Positions 14,601 to 26,222 of a stretch of 56,838 nt of DNA are shown here, piece by piece. Location of the stretch: the NCBI RefSeq assembly GCF_001039355.2, contig NW_019775437.1, positions 347,781 through 404,618 of the forward strand, read 5' to 3'. Source of the stretch: Lingula anatina (taxonomy: Eukaryota; Brachiopoda; Lingulata; Lingulida; Lingulidae). Within the stretch, counting starts at the first letter, position 1. Each line of letters opens with the position of its first letter. Both the position numbers and the translations under genes were made by a program. A model generated the notes under the pieces. That model was given only the letters and a program-made list of their open reading frames with translations. It was not told the origin of the DNA and made no database searches.

Positions 14601-15711
14601 TTGGTGCTGGACGCTTAAGAGGCCCCTCTTGGGGGCTGTTAGTGTCATCGGCGTTCTCAGTGCCCTCAAATATCTGCGACACGGTGTTACATGTTGTCTT
14701 TATAGAGGCCGGTGAAACCTGCTTCATACACGGAGGTATATTTCACAAGCCTATCACACCTTATATACTTTATTCTATGGACAGTTTTCATATTAATTAT
14801 CACAATCTGTGTCGATCTTTCATAACTGATCATATGTTGTTTTGCCCTGTCGTCAGATATGTCAGCTCAGTGTTACAAAGATCAATCGCGTCACCTTCGC
14901 TCAAGTTGTGAAACGACAAGAAATTCTCCAGAAGAAAATTTGCTTTAAGATATCAGTCACACCCAATGCTAAATATAATAAATAATTTATAATAATAAGA
15001 AGAAAGACAATAACATATAATAAAAACAACACGTATATAAAATTTGCCTAACATTCTCGATTTAAACAAAGACATAGAATAATACACGCTAAAACTATAC
15101 AACTAAGTTTCATGTAACACCGTCCCAAGCCCCCTATGTTGCCTCGGCCTTCTTTCAATGGTCGACAGCTGCGCACGGCAGATTCGTATTGTTTGCACTG
15201 CAATTTTTCAACGAAGTGTCCCCGCGCTCTGCTCCTTGAGTTCAAGTGGCGAGCTTGCCTCTTCTCTTGTCAAAGCGCCGGTGCTAGGCGATAGAGAGAG
15301 AAATGCTTGGGCTATTGTCCCAAATGCCAGTCACAGACAAGTTTAGCGAGTACTCACTCTTTTTTTTCTGTGGTGCCTACACACCCGTGAAATACGAGGT
15401 GGAAATTTTTTTTCATTTTTTTTTTTCTGCGGTCGCTATTTACGGGTTCGTTATCTGAGTTATGGTAACGCGGTTCGCCTTCGATACATGGCTTTGCTAT
15501 CAGGTTCATATCAAACATACGCTACAAAATTAATTCACTTAAATCTTTCTATCTGCATTTTTTTTCGGATATTTTTCCATTAGACAAAAAAAAAAAAAGC
15601 ATATGATATTGCTCAGATATCATACCTGGAATGTAAAAGGCGCAAAACCAACATGGTCATTTTTAATAAATGCTGTATATGGGAGAGGAGTGAAGAGACA
15701 GATAGAAAGAG

Positions 15712-15785
15712 AGAGCGCGTGTCTCTCCCTCTCTCTCTCTTTCTAATTGTGTGTCTAAGAGAGAGAGAGAGAGAGAGAGAGAAGA
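15712..15785. repeat. (CT)n and (GA)n tracts in inverted arrangement
   Basis: A pyrimidine CT run (about 15722-15742) is followed after about 18 bp by a purine GA run (about 15758-15782). The two are mutually complementary, so the single strand could fold into a hairpin. A shorter GA stretch precedes them at about 15708-15716. Confidence 0.85.
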
Positions 15786-16822
15786 AAGGAGTATCGAACT
15801 CTCACTCACTCAAACAGTTGTAAAACCGCACTGTTTGCCGAGCGCTGTTCCAACACTAGCAGCTGTCAACTCCTTTATTTATGCTCCACACTTTTATCAA
15901 CAATCTCATAAATCGTACAAAAACAATAGCAGCACCATAATGTTATCTCCCTCGACTTTGCAGCAGTGCAATAAAATACTCGCCATCCATCTGGTAATGG
16001 TCATAAAATTCAAAGCAGTGCAAATGTTTGTGATGCTAAGGGGTGAAGGTGGATTTTAAAGAACCAATAGAACAGTCATTATGATAAAACATGACCTGTT
16101 CATCACAGTCGAAGGAGACATACAGCAACCCGTGGAAAAATCTAGGACGCATATTTAATGTTATTGGATTTAGACTTAAATATTCACCTCTGTTTGTGCA
16201 GAAACACGACTGTATCGCTTCTTAAAAAGTGTTTTTACATTCAGGCCGAATGTGAAGTGTTCTTTGGAATGTTACGTTCTCTTTTGGTTTCATTGAAAAT
16301 ACAAATATTAAGCAATTTCAAAAACTATATTTGAATTAGGACATGTCTTAGAGTAAGGGAAGATTCCTTCCTATATTTTCCTTCCAATTCATAATAATTA
16401 CTAATATTTTTTTCGAACCAACTTAGATTTCAGTCGGAACATTTTTTATCAATTGAGAATTATGGATAGAGAAAAGTTATAGAATAATATATATGACTTA
16501 TCAATTGGACAAAGCTAAAATATATTTTATATTGCTCTTTGGATTATAACAGTTATCGGGGCATGCGATATGAAGTATATTTGATTTCATGTCATCTTTT
16601 GAGACAAATTATTGTGGTATTTCGTTCTAACAGAGTGCAATCAAACACAATATATAGAGAGAGCAATTAAACGAAAACATTATTGGTGTCTAATGGCAAT
16701 GAAAAATATAGGAAAAGCAATAATGCAGCTGACAAAAAGTGGCTGTACATTATCTAGTCGACGCCTTGCATGACAGGCCTCAAAAACCGTTGAAAAATTT
16801 TCCTTATTTCTGCTCCACTTAC

Positions 16823-17027
16823 TTGTCATAATCCATCTTGCAGTAGAGTTTCATATCTTTGAAGAAACAAGATTGGGTGAGAGGCAGACGACACACACAG
16901 CATTGAAGACATTGCTCGTGCCACGTGTTCGCCATTACTTTCAAGAAGAACCTATCTTCTATGGCTCGCTGACAGCCGGTGCACACCTCGAGCTTCTTTG
17001 AGGTCGGAGAATTTGAAATGAGATTTC
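16823..17027 (-). CDS. LMX1: LMX1-type LIM-homeobox gene, exon 2 (LIM1 domain), partial gene
   Basis: This minus-strand exon encodes one complete LIM zinc-binding domain. The ligand pattern is C-x2-C-x17-H-x2-C-x2-C-x2-C-x16-C-x2-D, starting at [12 protein letters not shown] and ending at YCKMDYD. The wording (Cx[21 protein letters not shown]) is typical of the first LIM domain of LMX1A/LMX1B transcription factors. These bind DNA through a homeodomain and partner with LDB cofactors through their LIM domains. The acceptor is ...ttttttag before 17027 and the donor is gtaagt after 16823. The exon enters in phase 1, matching the donor of exon 1 at 23960, and leaves in phase 2. LIM2 and homeodomain exons were not found, so the gene is truncated by the window. 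LMX1 over other LIM-homeodomain classes rests on the LIM1 sequence alone, and A versus B cannot be assigned. Confidence 0.88.
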
Positions 17028-20000
17028 CTAAAAAATAATAATATAATAACAAATAAATTATTTTCAATCGTTTTTTAAAAAATGCCAAAAACAACCACAG
17101 TAGGACGTAGTATTTCTATGATGTTGAAAATTAAAGACGAAACCAAAAGATCTCGACTTGCACACTTGTACACGGTATACTGAAATTCTTTTTCGACGGT
17201 ATATGTACTACCGCAAGATCTGCGTCATATATGGGCCAGAGTTAGGATTGAGATTTAAGTATACAAACAGTATCCAAAATCGTAATTCGCTCTCAATTAT
17301 TTCCCCCATTCAACGAGGGAATTAAAGCGAAAAAATTTTAATAAAAGACAAATATCTTTTAGCAAACATAAAAAGCATGAGCTTTTTCTCTGAATAAAAA
17401 GGAAATGAAAAAAAATGATAAAAACAGAGATAAATACAAATTCAATGTATCAATTAGTGAGTGTTTCTGGCCACGTTAAAGGCTGAAGCGCTGTTACCAT
17501 CATCTCTCTGCAACGAATTTCCGCATGTACATGTCGTTGAGCTTAATTAATAATTTTATTAATCTTCCATCCTTCTGTACATTGTTTTCCTACAGCGTTT
17601 AATGTGTCACTGGTTTTTTTCTTGATAGAGAAACCAGATAATATCGATAGAAGCGTGATGAGATTTAATCCTAATATGCCTGAGTGTTGAACTATCAGGA
17701 AAAAACACAAGAGAACGGGATTAACTCAAAACTGAAGTAAATAGATAAAAACAGTTTTCTTGTTTCCAATCACCAGCAAAACCTTCCAGAAGCAGATGTC
17801 ACTGTGGCCATAACCTGTTTCTGTCAACAGGGTTAAACAAAAGGTCACCAGGCGGACTCGATTTTAAGGAGATAATTCAACTAATTTCTGTCGCAGAACG
17901 GGCGAGAACAAGAAAATGATTTTCAGCCATGATTTCAACCAGGAAATCTTGAAGATCACCCGGAAACCAAGGAAAGGCGGCGGCAGGTGACTGGCCCTCT
18001 TCAGCGCTTCCGCCATTTTTATAATAAATTGAATAGAATGCATATTCAAGGGATCCGATTTTCTATCAGATACATACAGGACAGACGCAGGCATTATGGA
18101 AATTAAGACAAACCAGTCTCCAAATGTTCACAGGAATAATTCAATGTCGGCCATTTATAATCAACGCTAGCTTGACGAATTGCAAAATAAAATCAACACA
18201 ATCTTGTTAACCTTATGCGGTCATACTTACGTATTTCAATATGATTTTCGGACGATCGGTTAAGTATTGCATTTTTAATTGTTGTCCTTAATAAACATGG
18301 TTATGGATAGGTCCAGGAGGCCGGGAGTTGCCCTTGACATAAACAATTATCTACTGCATGTGTACTTGTGTGCGCCTCTCTCTTTCTCTCCGTGTGTGTG
18401 TGGGTGGGGGTTACTCATTCCTAACACTCGCCTTATGTTTAAATCCACTGATTAAAATTCGAGTTTTATAAGCATAGCGTTAATAAACATTGCAATCCAT
18501 GAATGGCGCTACGTTTAAATGCTTTAAATGCTTTCAGCGTAAAAACTACGAAGACGTGTAATCAATTATGAAAGCTTTTAAGTCTAGCACGCATTGGACT
18601 TGATTTAATTAGCAACTTGACATGATCTAAATTAAAACAAGGCCTGTCTCTTGTCAGCACATGTTATTGCAGTCTTCAATCAGCTGATTAATAAGCAAAC
18701 ACAAATCTATCCTCTTTCGCGTTGATTCTTTTCAGTTTGGGGGACATCTATTTGCTTGATTCTCAAGAAACTATTACAATGCACTGCACTGGTCACGTAC
18801 TAACCTCTGATTTTACAAGTATTGGATACAAATATGCTAGTGATATACATCTCGAGTCATCGGGCGTCTTCCCCCTTACTTGCAGTTGCCATGCCGACCT
18901 CGGATCTCCAGAACAACGTTTGAAGTCTGTTTGACAATTCACGACTTGAGACAGATTTAGAGGGATTTCGATACAACTAACCGGATTTAGGAGATACAAT
19001 TGTTTACGATGACAAATGTTATGTGTCTTGACCCAAATCTGGTCTCAAACTTGGCAAAAATTATGTGCACACCTGTACTTGTACCAGCACACACCGTGGT
19101 GGGGGGGCCGGTGTCGCCTTTAGCTTATCTTTTCAATTCATATTTTTCTATTTTTTAAACAAGTGGAATGCTTCTTTTAATAGGGGGAAAAGATTGAGAG
19201 AAAAACTTTGCGCAGGTTATGGTTAACTCTCAGTTTACTGAGCTAAAAGTATAAAATATGTTAAGATTTGTCGTTCGACCTTAGAATTTGAAAACCGGAA
19301 ATTAAGATACAAAGAAGAAAAAAAGATGTTTCCTTTTTGGTTAATCTCCTTTGTGTTAAAACATTATCTCGCGTCTGAAATGTGACTTTACTCATATTTC
19401 GCTCAAAGATAATGAAAATTTGACACCGGTCACAGCCACCACCAGAACAGTGACGTAACAGGCAAGACTATTTCGTGCAAATGTTCCCCCCTCTCTTTTC
19501 TATTAAAAAAAGGCAATATGTAAACGCTATAACTGACGGAGAACGATGTGTTGCTTAGAATTCGTGGAAATGTCCCCTCTTTCTCCAGTCGGAAGTTGAA
19601 AGAGGGAAAAAATGAACAAATCAATTATAACAAAAGTGTGTCATATATTAAATGACAAAAAAGAAGCTTTATCATTTATATTATATTATATTATATTATA
19701 TTATATTATATTATATTATATTATATTATATTATATTATATTATATTATATTATATTATATTATATTATATTATATTATATTGTTAACTTTTTTAACCGA
19801 TATTTGGGGAGAGGTATCTTAGGTCATAATGAAAAAAAAAACTTGCATTTTTTGCAAACTTACATTGACCCTATAGAAGAGGCAAACAATGTTATTTAAT
19901 TTTATTTATTTTTTGTCATTCTACCGTCATTCTATTCTTCGGAAGTTTCGCCTAAGCCTGCCGCAAGTGGAAACAACAAAGTCGTCTGCGTTTTCTTTGA

Positions 20001-23000
20001 ACTTATTAATCATTAAAACAACTTTTAGCTTCCGCGCACACGACACGTTATATAACACTGCCTTTAATCAAAACGCAGGCGACCGTGCGTTTGTAAGAAG
20101 ACAAAAGATACTTGAGATTCTGGTTATTAGAAGCAGCAGCTTTGCGAACACCAGAGGCTCTCAAATGAAACGCGAAGCGCTAACCTGGATTTGGAGGGCT
20201 TGAACGGATGTATTCGAGTAAAGAGAATAAACTGGCATCCTTATCCAAATTTAACCATATGTATCATAATTTTCAAAAATTGTATATAATACCTGGTCCT
20301 TTATTTCCTCATTCAATTCCTTTTTACAAGAAAAAATATGTGCGTTTCAGTAGAAAAGTGGGAGAGAAACCGATAATGAATTCGAATATTTAGAAGAAAA
20401 AGAATGGCCGGTGTCATCTTTAACTTTGCAAACCAACACACACAATTTTACAAGAAAATAAGCGAAAAATTCATCCATTTTTACCAAAGAGAAATGCCAT
20501 TAAAACACCAACGTAGCAACACCAGTATAAAACTCATAAATTATATTTCAGTAAAAAAAAAAGAAATATCGAAATTCAATCACTTGTATAAATTGTACCA
20601 TTACCATGAAATAAAGAGTACCTCTCCAAAAACAAACAAACAAAAAAAAAAAAATCAGGTTCGGTCATTCAAGTTTTCTAATGGTGACATTTTAATCTGA
20701 GTTTAATGAACCCAAACGCTTACTACAACGTTAACTAGGCTCTCCACACGCTTACTACTATTGGGGAAATCACAGCCAGCATAGGAAAAAATCACCGGGC
20801 GAAATCCACTTAGTCTTGCTCAATTGCGTCTCGTAGATTTCAAATTAAATGCTGCGACAGTTCACTTTCTGAGAGTAGAGACCTTGGATGACTGGGCAAC
20901 AACTGAAAGAAATCTGCGTGATAGCGAGTTCAATGGCGAGGAGTGAACAATGAACAGAAATAATTAAAAGTTTGAAATTTTGCTTTGTTTTTGAATCACT
21001 TCATAAAATCGATTCACCGGCTACAATGCAATAAACGAGTTATCTTTTGTCATAAAAAAGAAGAAGAAAAAGCTGTACACGAAATAAACTTACATTTTTC
21101 AGGTCAATATATTTTTAAAATCAAAATTGTCTCCCCTCAACGGATTTCTCTACCCGATAACGACACGCGCCTTACATTCAAAGATAACCTTTGTCTGATT
21201 AAAAACCTCGATTGAATTCTATCAAATGGAAATGCACTGAATAATACGGAATAATATCAACCAGTAAATAATCTTTTTATCTCATTACATATTAACGCGT
21301 TTATCCTTGCGCATAAGGTTATGAGAAGTTAAAGCTATTTCTAAAGTTGTTTAAATGAAATTTATTCTAAAACTAGCAATTAAGAAAAAGATAGAAGAAT
21401 TATGAAAACTACTGACATATTATATGTAAATGTAATATATAATGGTCTTCAAAAAGAAGATGTAAATGTAATATATTATAGTCTTCATAAAGTCAAATCA
21501 ATTATCAGCTTTTTCCGTCTCTGGTCAGTGATCATCCACAACTGCAATCAGAGCAGAAATATACGGTCTAAAACCAAATATATTCTATTTATTTTGAATA
21601 TTTACAGCAGATCGGTCAAGAATCTGGGCAAGGCGCAGAAAACAGTTTTAAAACTTCTGATGTAACGAACGTAACACTCTTTGTTCAGACATGCAGACCG
21701 GCTAGCAGTAGCTTGAGACTTTTGGTTGGCGTCCGCTGTGATGTTCAACGTTCTCTATATTCAGTGAAAAGGAATTATTGTATTATGCAACTCAGACTGC
21801 CCGATGCATCGTCTTACAGTTGTCACTACGTGCGCTTTGCACAAAGTCAACAGTTTTATTAACCGCCGTATACATGTACATTCTAATAATTGAAATCACT
21901 TTCATTTTTGCAAGATGTAATTGGCTGACTCCATTCCATCTTCTTTTTATAGGTGCAGTAAGCCACTTATTAATGAGCAAAGGTAAGTCAAATAATCTTA
22001 CAGATATGCACACAAAATAGATGTAAACATAGTTGTTCATCGCCTGTGAACAACATATAGAGAAGAAGAAATTTATGAGTCAATAATTCTGATAGCAATA
22101 ATGCGTTTTTTTTTTCAAGAATCATATTAGCTAAATTCGCCATGCATTTTTAACCTTTTTTTTCTAAATTTAAAAACCGCTCGGCATGAAAACATATTTC
22201 AGAATTATAACAGACATTTTCTACCGAGTAAGACGAAATAAATAATTGTTTTTAATTTGATATTATTATAGGCCTGGTTCATAGGGACTTGACAACAGTC
22301 TTGCGTGCTGTCTATCACGAGCCCTGAATCTGTATTTCTAGAATTAGGCACACCTGTACGCCGCCAGGTGTATGAAGAGAGAGAGAGAAGGGGGAAAGAG
22401 CTTGGAATGCTCAAAGTTCTTAACTGATCTCTATAATTAACCACTCGACTGTTACAAATCTCACTAAAGTCGCTACTCGTTCTGCACTGCGAGGAACGCA
22501 GGTGTCACCGAAGAGAAGAAAACGACAGAGTGCGAGAGAAAACAAACCAAAAATCGCGGAGGTGCTAAATCAAACAAAAATAAACTAAATTACAAGAAGG
22601 GCCCATATGAATATTGCATTGCTTGGCTTGGCTTTGAAACGCTTTCGGTTTAATTTTAAAATTCTTATTGTTAACTGGATGAAAAATAAGCATCGCACTG
22701 AAAAAGATGAAAATATCATCCAAACTTACACCTACAAAATGTACGCCCTCTCTCGTTCTTTACTCCCTTCTCCTAAAATTCACACTCATGGTTTTTTATA
22801 TGCATATTTTTTATGTTGTTGATAAAACGTCCGTGGTTATATTTATGCTGATATCAACGTTATCCAAACCTCAAGAAACTACTGTCGCGCGTATCCACAA
22901 CAGACTACCAAACAGTGTTTTCATTAAAAATACTAATCGTATTTTGAGATATCCAAAATCTTTTTATCACAAAGATATGCAAAATCCTTTACCTTGCTGC

Positions 23001-23959
23001 ATCGGGTAAGATATAGAAAACTTACCGTATCAAAATTTCGACATGTCGACGTTAACAGACCAAAGAAAGGTGTACCTTCTCCGAGCTCCTCGACATAAAA
23101 GGCTAAGAACGCTACAGTAGTCGAAAGCATAATCAGACGTCTTCTTGGCAACACCGTTACAAATCATGCGGTAATTTCTATTAAGGTGGTTTTAATACTC
23201 ACAATCAAATGCAGCGCGGATTTCAAAGCGAAGACCAATTAATCACACGATAAACGGATCAGTCGGAATATCGCAGTGTAATTTCTGTGTTTTCCATTGA
23301 AATTTTATTTACTTATAAACAGCTTAGCGGGCCAGAGAAGTCTCATGAGGCTCAGATTGTGCGGGTATTGACAGATTCGTGATTATCGTAACTTGCTCTT
23401 TTAAAAACGCCTCCGAACAATTAGACCGGAATTTCGAGTGTTTGCTTGCCCCGGTACCCAAGTATAAATAAATCGGGTCTGAAAGACCGTGGACTTATTA
23501 ATCATATCATATCGTATACAAACATAACACCTTGTGTTCCCTTTTTAGAATATGATTTTATAATATGTAGAAAAAAAACTTTTTTCATTTTATACTTATG
23601 AATAATATTATATTAACAATCTTGTATCTAAGTAATTTTGAATAATTATAGTGAATTGTTCTCTTTACAGCCCCGTAGTATCAGAGTATAAAAGTATATT
23701 GCTACAAAAAATTCAATCATTAAACTTTTAACAAAATATGGTAGAGAGACCCAGCTTTGGTTTATGGGGGTATCGACGTTGCATCATTTGCAGACTCTAA
23801 TACTGCACGTCTCTCTCAGCTTTCCTCAGTCAGTTTCGATATCAAATCTACCCAGGTTAGGCGATTCACATTTTTTTCATAAATCAGTTTCATTTTTATC
23901 TTCCCACAATATGTCAGCTGTTATTCTGTTGAGGAGGTTAGTTAATCATATTGTCTTAC
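17028..23959 (-). other. LMX1 intron 1 (6.9 kb)
   Basis: This is the interval between the donor g|gtaaga at 23960/23959 and the acceptor at 17028. It holds no recognisable exon. It contains a TC/GT tract near 18376-18412, the TTATA pentanucleotide array at 19676-19782 and otherwise unique AT-rich sequence. A long first intron is usual for LIM-homeodomain genes, and regulatory elements are plausible here but not demonstrated. Confidence 0.7.
19676..19782. repeat. (TTATA)n pentanucleotide array, about 21 units
   Basis: Near-perfect 5-bp units of TTATA are repeated for 107 bp. A plus-strand open frame runs through it only because the repeat lacks stops in one frame, giving a monotonous Y/I/L peptide. 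It is not a gene. Confidence 0.97.
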
Positions 23960-24026
23960 CTGTGTTTACGTGATCATAGGCCCTGGACTCGTGGTTCGCA
24001 GGTAAGACATTGCAGTTTGGGTCCAT
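23960..24026 (-). CDS. LMX1: LMX1-type gene, exon 1 coding part (start codon)
   Basis: The first in-frame ATG is at 24026, after a long upstream stretch without another ATG. It encodes a 22-residue leader, MDPNCNVLPANHESRAYDHV plus NT, and ends at a strong donor (ACAG|gtaaga). The donor leaves the frame in phase 1. The single G joins the GA that opens the exon at 17027 to give Gly-Asn-Leu, which continues into the LIM1 domain. Perfect phase agreement, a consensus donor and an MD-type start as in vertebrate LMX1 proteins support this as the initiating exon. The leader itself is not conserved enough to prove the assignment. An alternative is an unrelated short exon. Confidence 0.68.
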
Positions 24027-24460
24027 AGTCAGACTGTCGGTGGCTGGGTAAATCCTTTTCTTCTGTTCGCCGCCGACAGTAAGTGATACAGCGAGGAGGC
24101 TATCTTCTTCTACGAGAAGTGATCCTATAGTTCTATCACGCGTGTTTTTATCGCAATGACAGCACGGTTGGTGTATGACAGCTTTCAACCCGGCTTCACG
24201 GCCAGGCTGCAGTGTAGCTAGTGTCACCGTTATAGTCTCCGTCCCTGTGACAAAACACTGTCACCGGGGTGGACTAAATAGCGTCTTGGAGCAGCGTCCG
24301 TCGAAGATCATTCGCCGCAGAGGAGGGGACCGGTGTTCAATATTCATAGTTGACCCTGTAAACTTAAAGGCTTATAAATCACAGTGCGCATGCTCAGGGT
24401 GGGATGTCGCTCAGCGATCTGTCCCTCCAGTGAGATTAAGATGTTAAAGATCACGACACT
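24027..24460 (-). promoter_or_regulatory. Probable 5' UTR / promoter region of the LMX1-type gene
   Basis: The 430 bp upstream of the LMX1 start codon are clearly richer in GC and CpG than the surrounding AT-rich DNA, for example around 24240-24330. No in-frame ATG precedes the chosen start for at least 200 nt. An AT-rich cttataaatc element sits at 24371-24380, but its orientation and distance make it a weak TATA candidate. The transcription start cannot be placed from sequence alone. Confidence 0.4.
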
Positions 24461-25183
24461 TCACACCTTTAGAGCGCTATCCGCAGTGCTAAGTAAGAGG
24501 GGAAAACGCATTGTTATTTGCAGCTGGGAGTAAATTGAAAGCGATCGGGTTTCAACGTCAAAGCACCGTTTGCGGTGAAGAAGTTGATTAATGAAGCACG
24601 CTCTCAGTTTCAGTAGCGTTGTGAATATTGAAAACAAAACAACCCTCTGCCGGGGAAGGTAATGTGCAGTTTTCCGGACTTAATGATAATAAAATTAATA
24701 ACACACGCTTCTCCTTCTAAAGGATCAACTAAAAAAAATGATGGAAAAATAAAAGTAAAAAAGTGTCATTACGAAATTATCCTTTCACTTTTCACATTTC
24801 ACTATATATAGCATTTTCAATCAAGAAAATCAAATCAATTCTTGTCCCTTTTACCATCAAGTCAATTCTATGATAAAAAATCGTGTAAAAAAAATAAGAC
24901 CTGGTTACGTTCGACATAATTTGAACTGATGTGACTCATTTGGTTAGATTTTGTCACCTATGTTTCAAAACCCTTCCCTTAATACAATATTCTAGGTTAA
25001 AGTCGATTTTTTGGATCGTCATTATTCATTTGTTCTCTTCCAGATTGGCAATTTTCATAATTTCATTTTAGAACCGCTCTCCGAGTTGCCCATTTTCACA
25101 ATTTCATTTTAACCCCCCCCCCCCTAAAAATATATTTTCCTCTTATCTAATTCGAATTTCTTATTTGATACATGTTGATATCT

Positions 25184-25242
25184 AGACTTGTGAAGATTCT
25201 TTTAGACAAAATAGCTATAGACAAAAGAATCGTCACAAGTCT
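25184..25242. repeat. 20-bp imperfect inverted repeat (small hairpin)
   Basis: The arm agacttgtgaagattctttt at 25184-25203 is complementary to 25223-25242 with a single mismatch, separated by 19 nt. It could be a chance foldback, a MITE remnant or a small structured RNA. There is no other support. Confidence 0.6.
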
Positions 25243-26182
25243 ATTATAATAACATAGCTAATGAAACTGTTCTACACTATGTTGATATCTGTTCTTACAC
25301 GAGATACAATTATCATTTTTAAAGCAATGTTCGAAATAATTGTTAAACTTATCGTATTAAGACAAGTATATTTTTATTTTTTATTTTTCCACGCGTTGTC
25401 TTTCATTATTAATTTGTTTGTCTAATTGTTTGAATATCTAGTTTTTCTAAATGTATAAATTTCGTGTTTTAGAATTTTCTTGAATTTTTACGTGAAGTTT
25501 TCACCCCCCCCCCCTTTTTTTAATAAGCAAGGAGAATACAGTATAAAAAATCAATGCAAAAATCAGTTTCATTTTTTTTCCTGCAAGGCTTGTTTGAAAA
25601 TGAATAAACTGCTTTCATTATGTAACTTAATTCTGATTACTTGCTCGTAAGGTACGAATGCTGTTGACACATTCGAAATTGAAATCCTGGTTCTCAAAAA
25701 GTCAACACGGATATTACAAAAAGAGAAAAATATACATCATGAACGACCAGAACCTCATTTCGTCAAATGGAAAGCTAGATACGAAAATTAACTTCTATTA
25801 AAAAATAAAAGCTAGAGTTGCTTGGTACAAGTCTAAAATGTTATAGCCTATTTTATTCAAGAAAAGAAAAACAATTTCTTTTTTGTTTACAGTTATACAA
25901 TTTACTTGCACGAGGGGAAATATTATACTTTTTAGGTAAGTCAACTCATTTAATTCTAAATGTCACGTCAAGTTACATTTCTAATTTATTGAATGGAACT
26001 TTTTCATCTTATAAATTTTATAAATATTTAATTGCCGTCTTGTTCAGTTACAGGAAAGTGGATGAGTAGGAAGTCACGTTTAGTTTCGAGAATTATCTAA
26101 TGAAAACATTATGGAAAATCCACTTCAGCAAAAGCACGCGAAAACGCTGGCTTTTGTAAACAGATCTAGAAGGAGAATCACA

Positions 26183-26222
26183 CACTCTCTCTCTCTCTCT
26201 CTTTCTGTTTCTCTCTTGCTCT
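26183..26222. repeat. (CT)n microsatellite
   Basis: A CT dinucleotide run with minor interruptions. Minus-strand open frames rich in Arg/Glu here are products of the repeat. Confidence 0.9.

Larger units (their letters stand above)
117..16822. other. Long non-coding region, 3' side of the LMX1 LIM1 exon
   Basis: No exon with recognisable protein similarity is visible on either strand over 16.7 kb. Open frames here are short, AT-biased and resemble no family I know. Because the LMX1 gene runs leftwards from 16823, this stretch is most simply the beginning of its next intron. It could also contain a missed LIM2 exon, although I looked for the clustered cysteine codons of LIM2 on the minus strand and did not find them. 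Contents are simple repeats (AAT at 4727-4752; CA and CG at 4817-4859; mixed AC/GC at about 11577-11640; CT/GA at 15712-15785) and otherwise unique AT-rich DNA. Large introns around developmental transcription factors commonly carry enhancers, but I cannot identify any from one sequence. Confidence 0.6.

Noticed and set aside
1-16822. LIM2 or homeodomain exon of the LMX1-type gene
   Set aside because: I searched by eye on the minus strand for clustered Cys codons and the WFQN segment without finding a convincing exon. It could still have been missed.
19612-19899. 95-aa frame rich in Tyr, Ile and Leu
   Set aside because: It is a direct translation of the TTATA pentanucleotide array.
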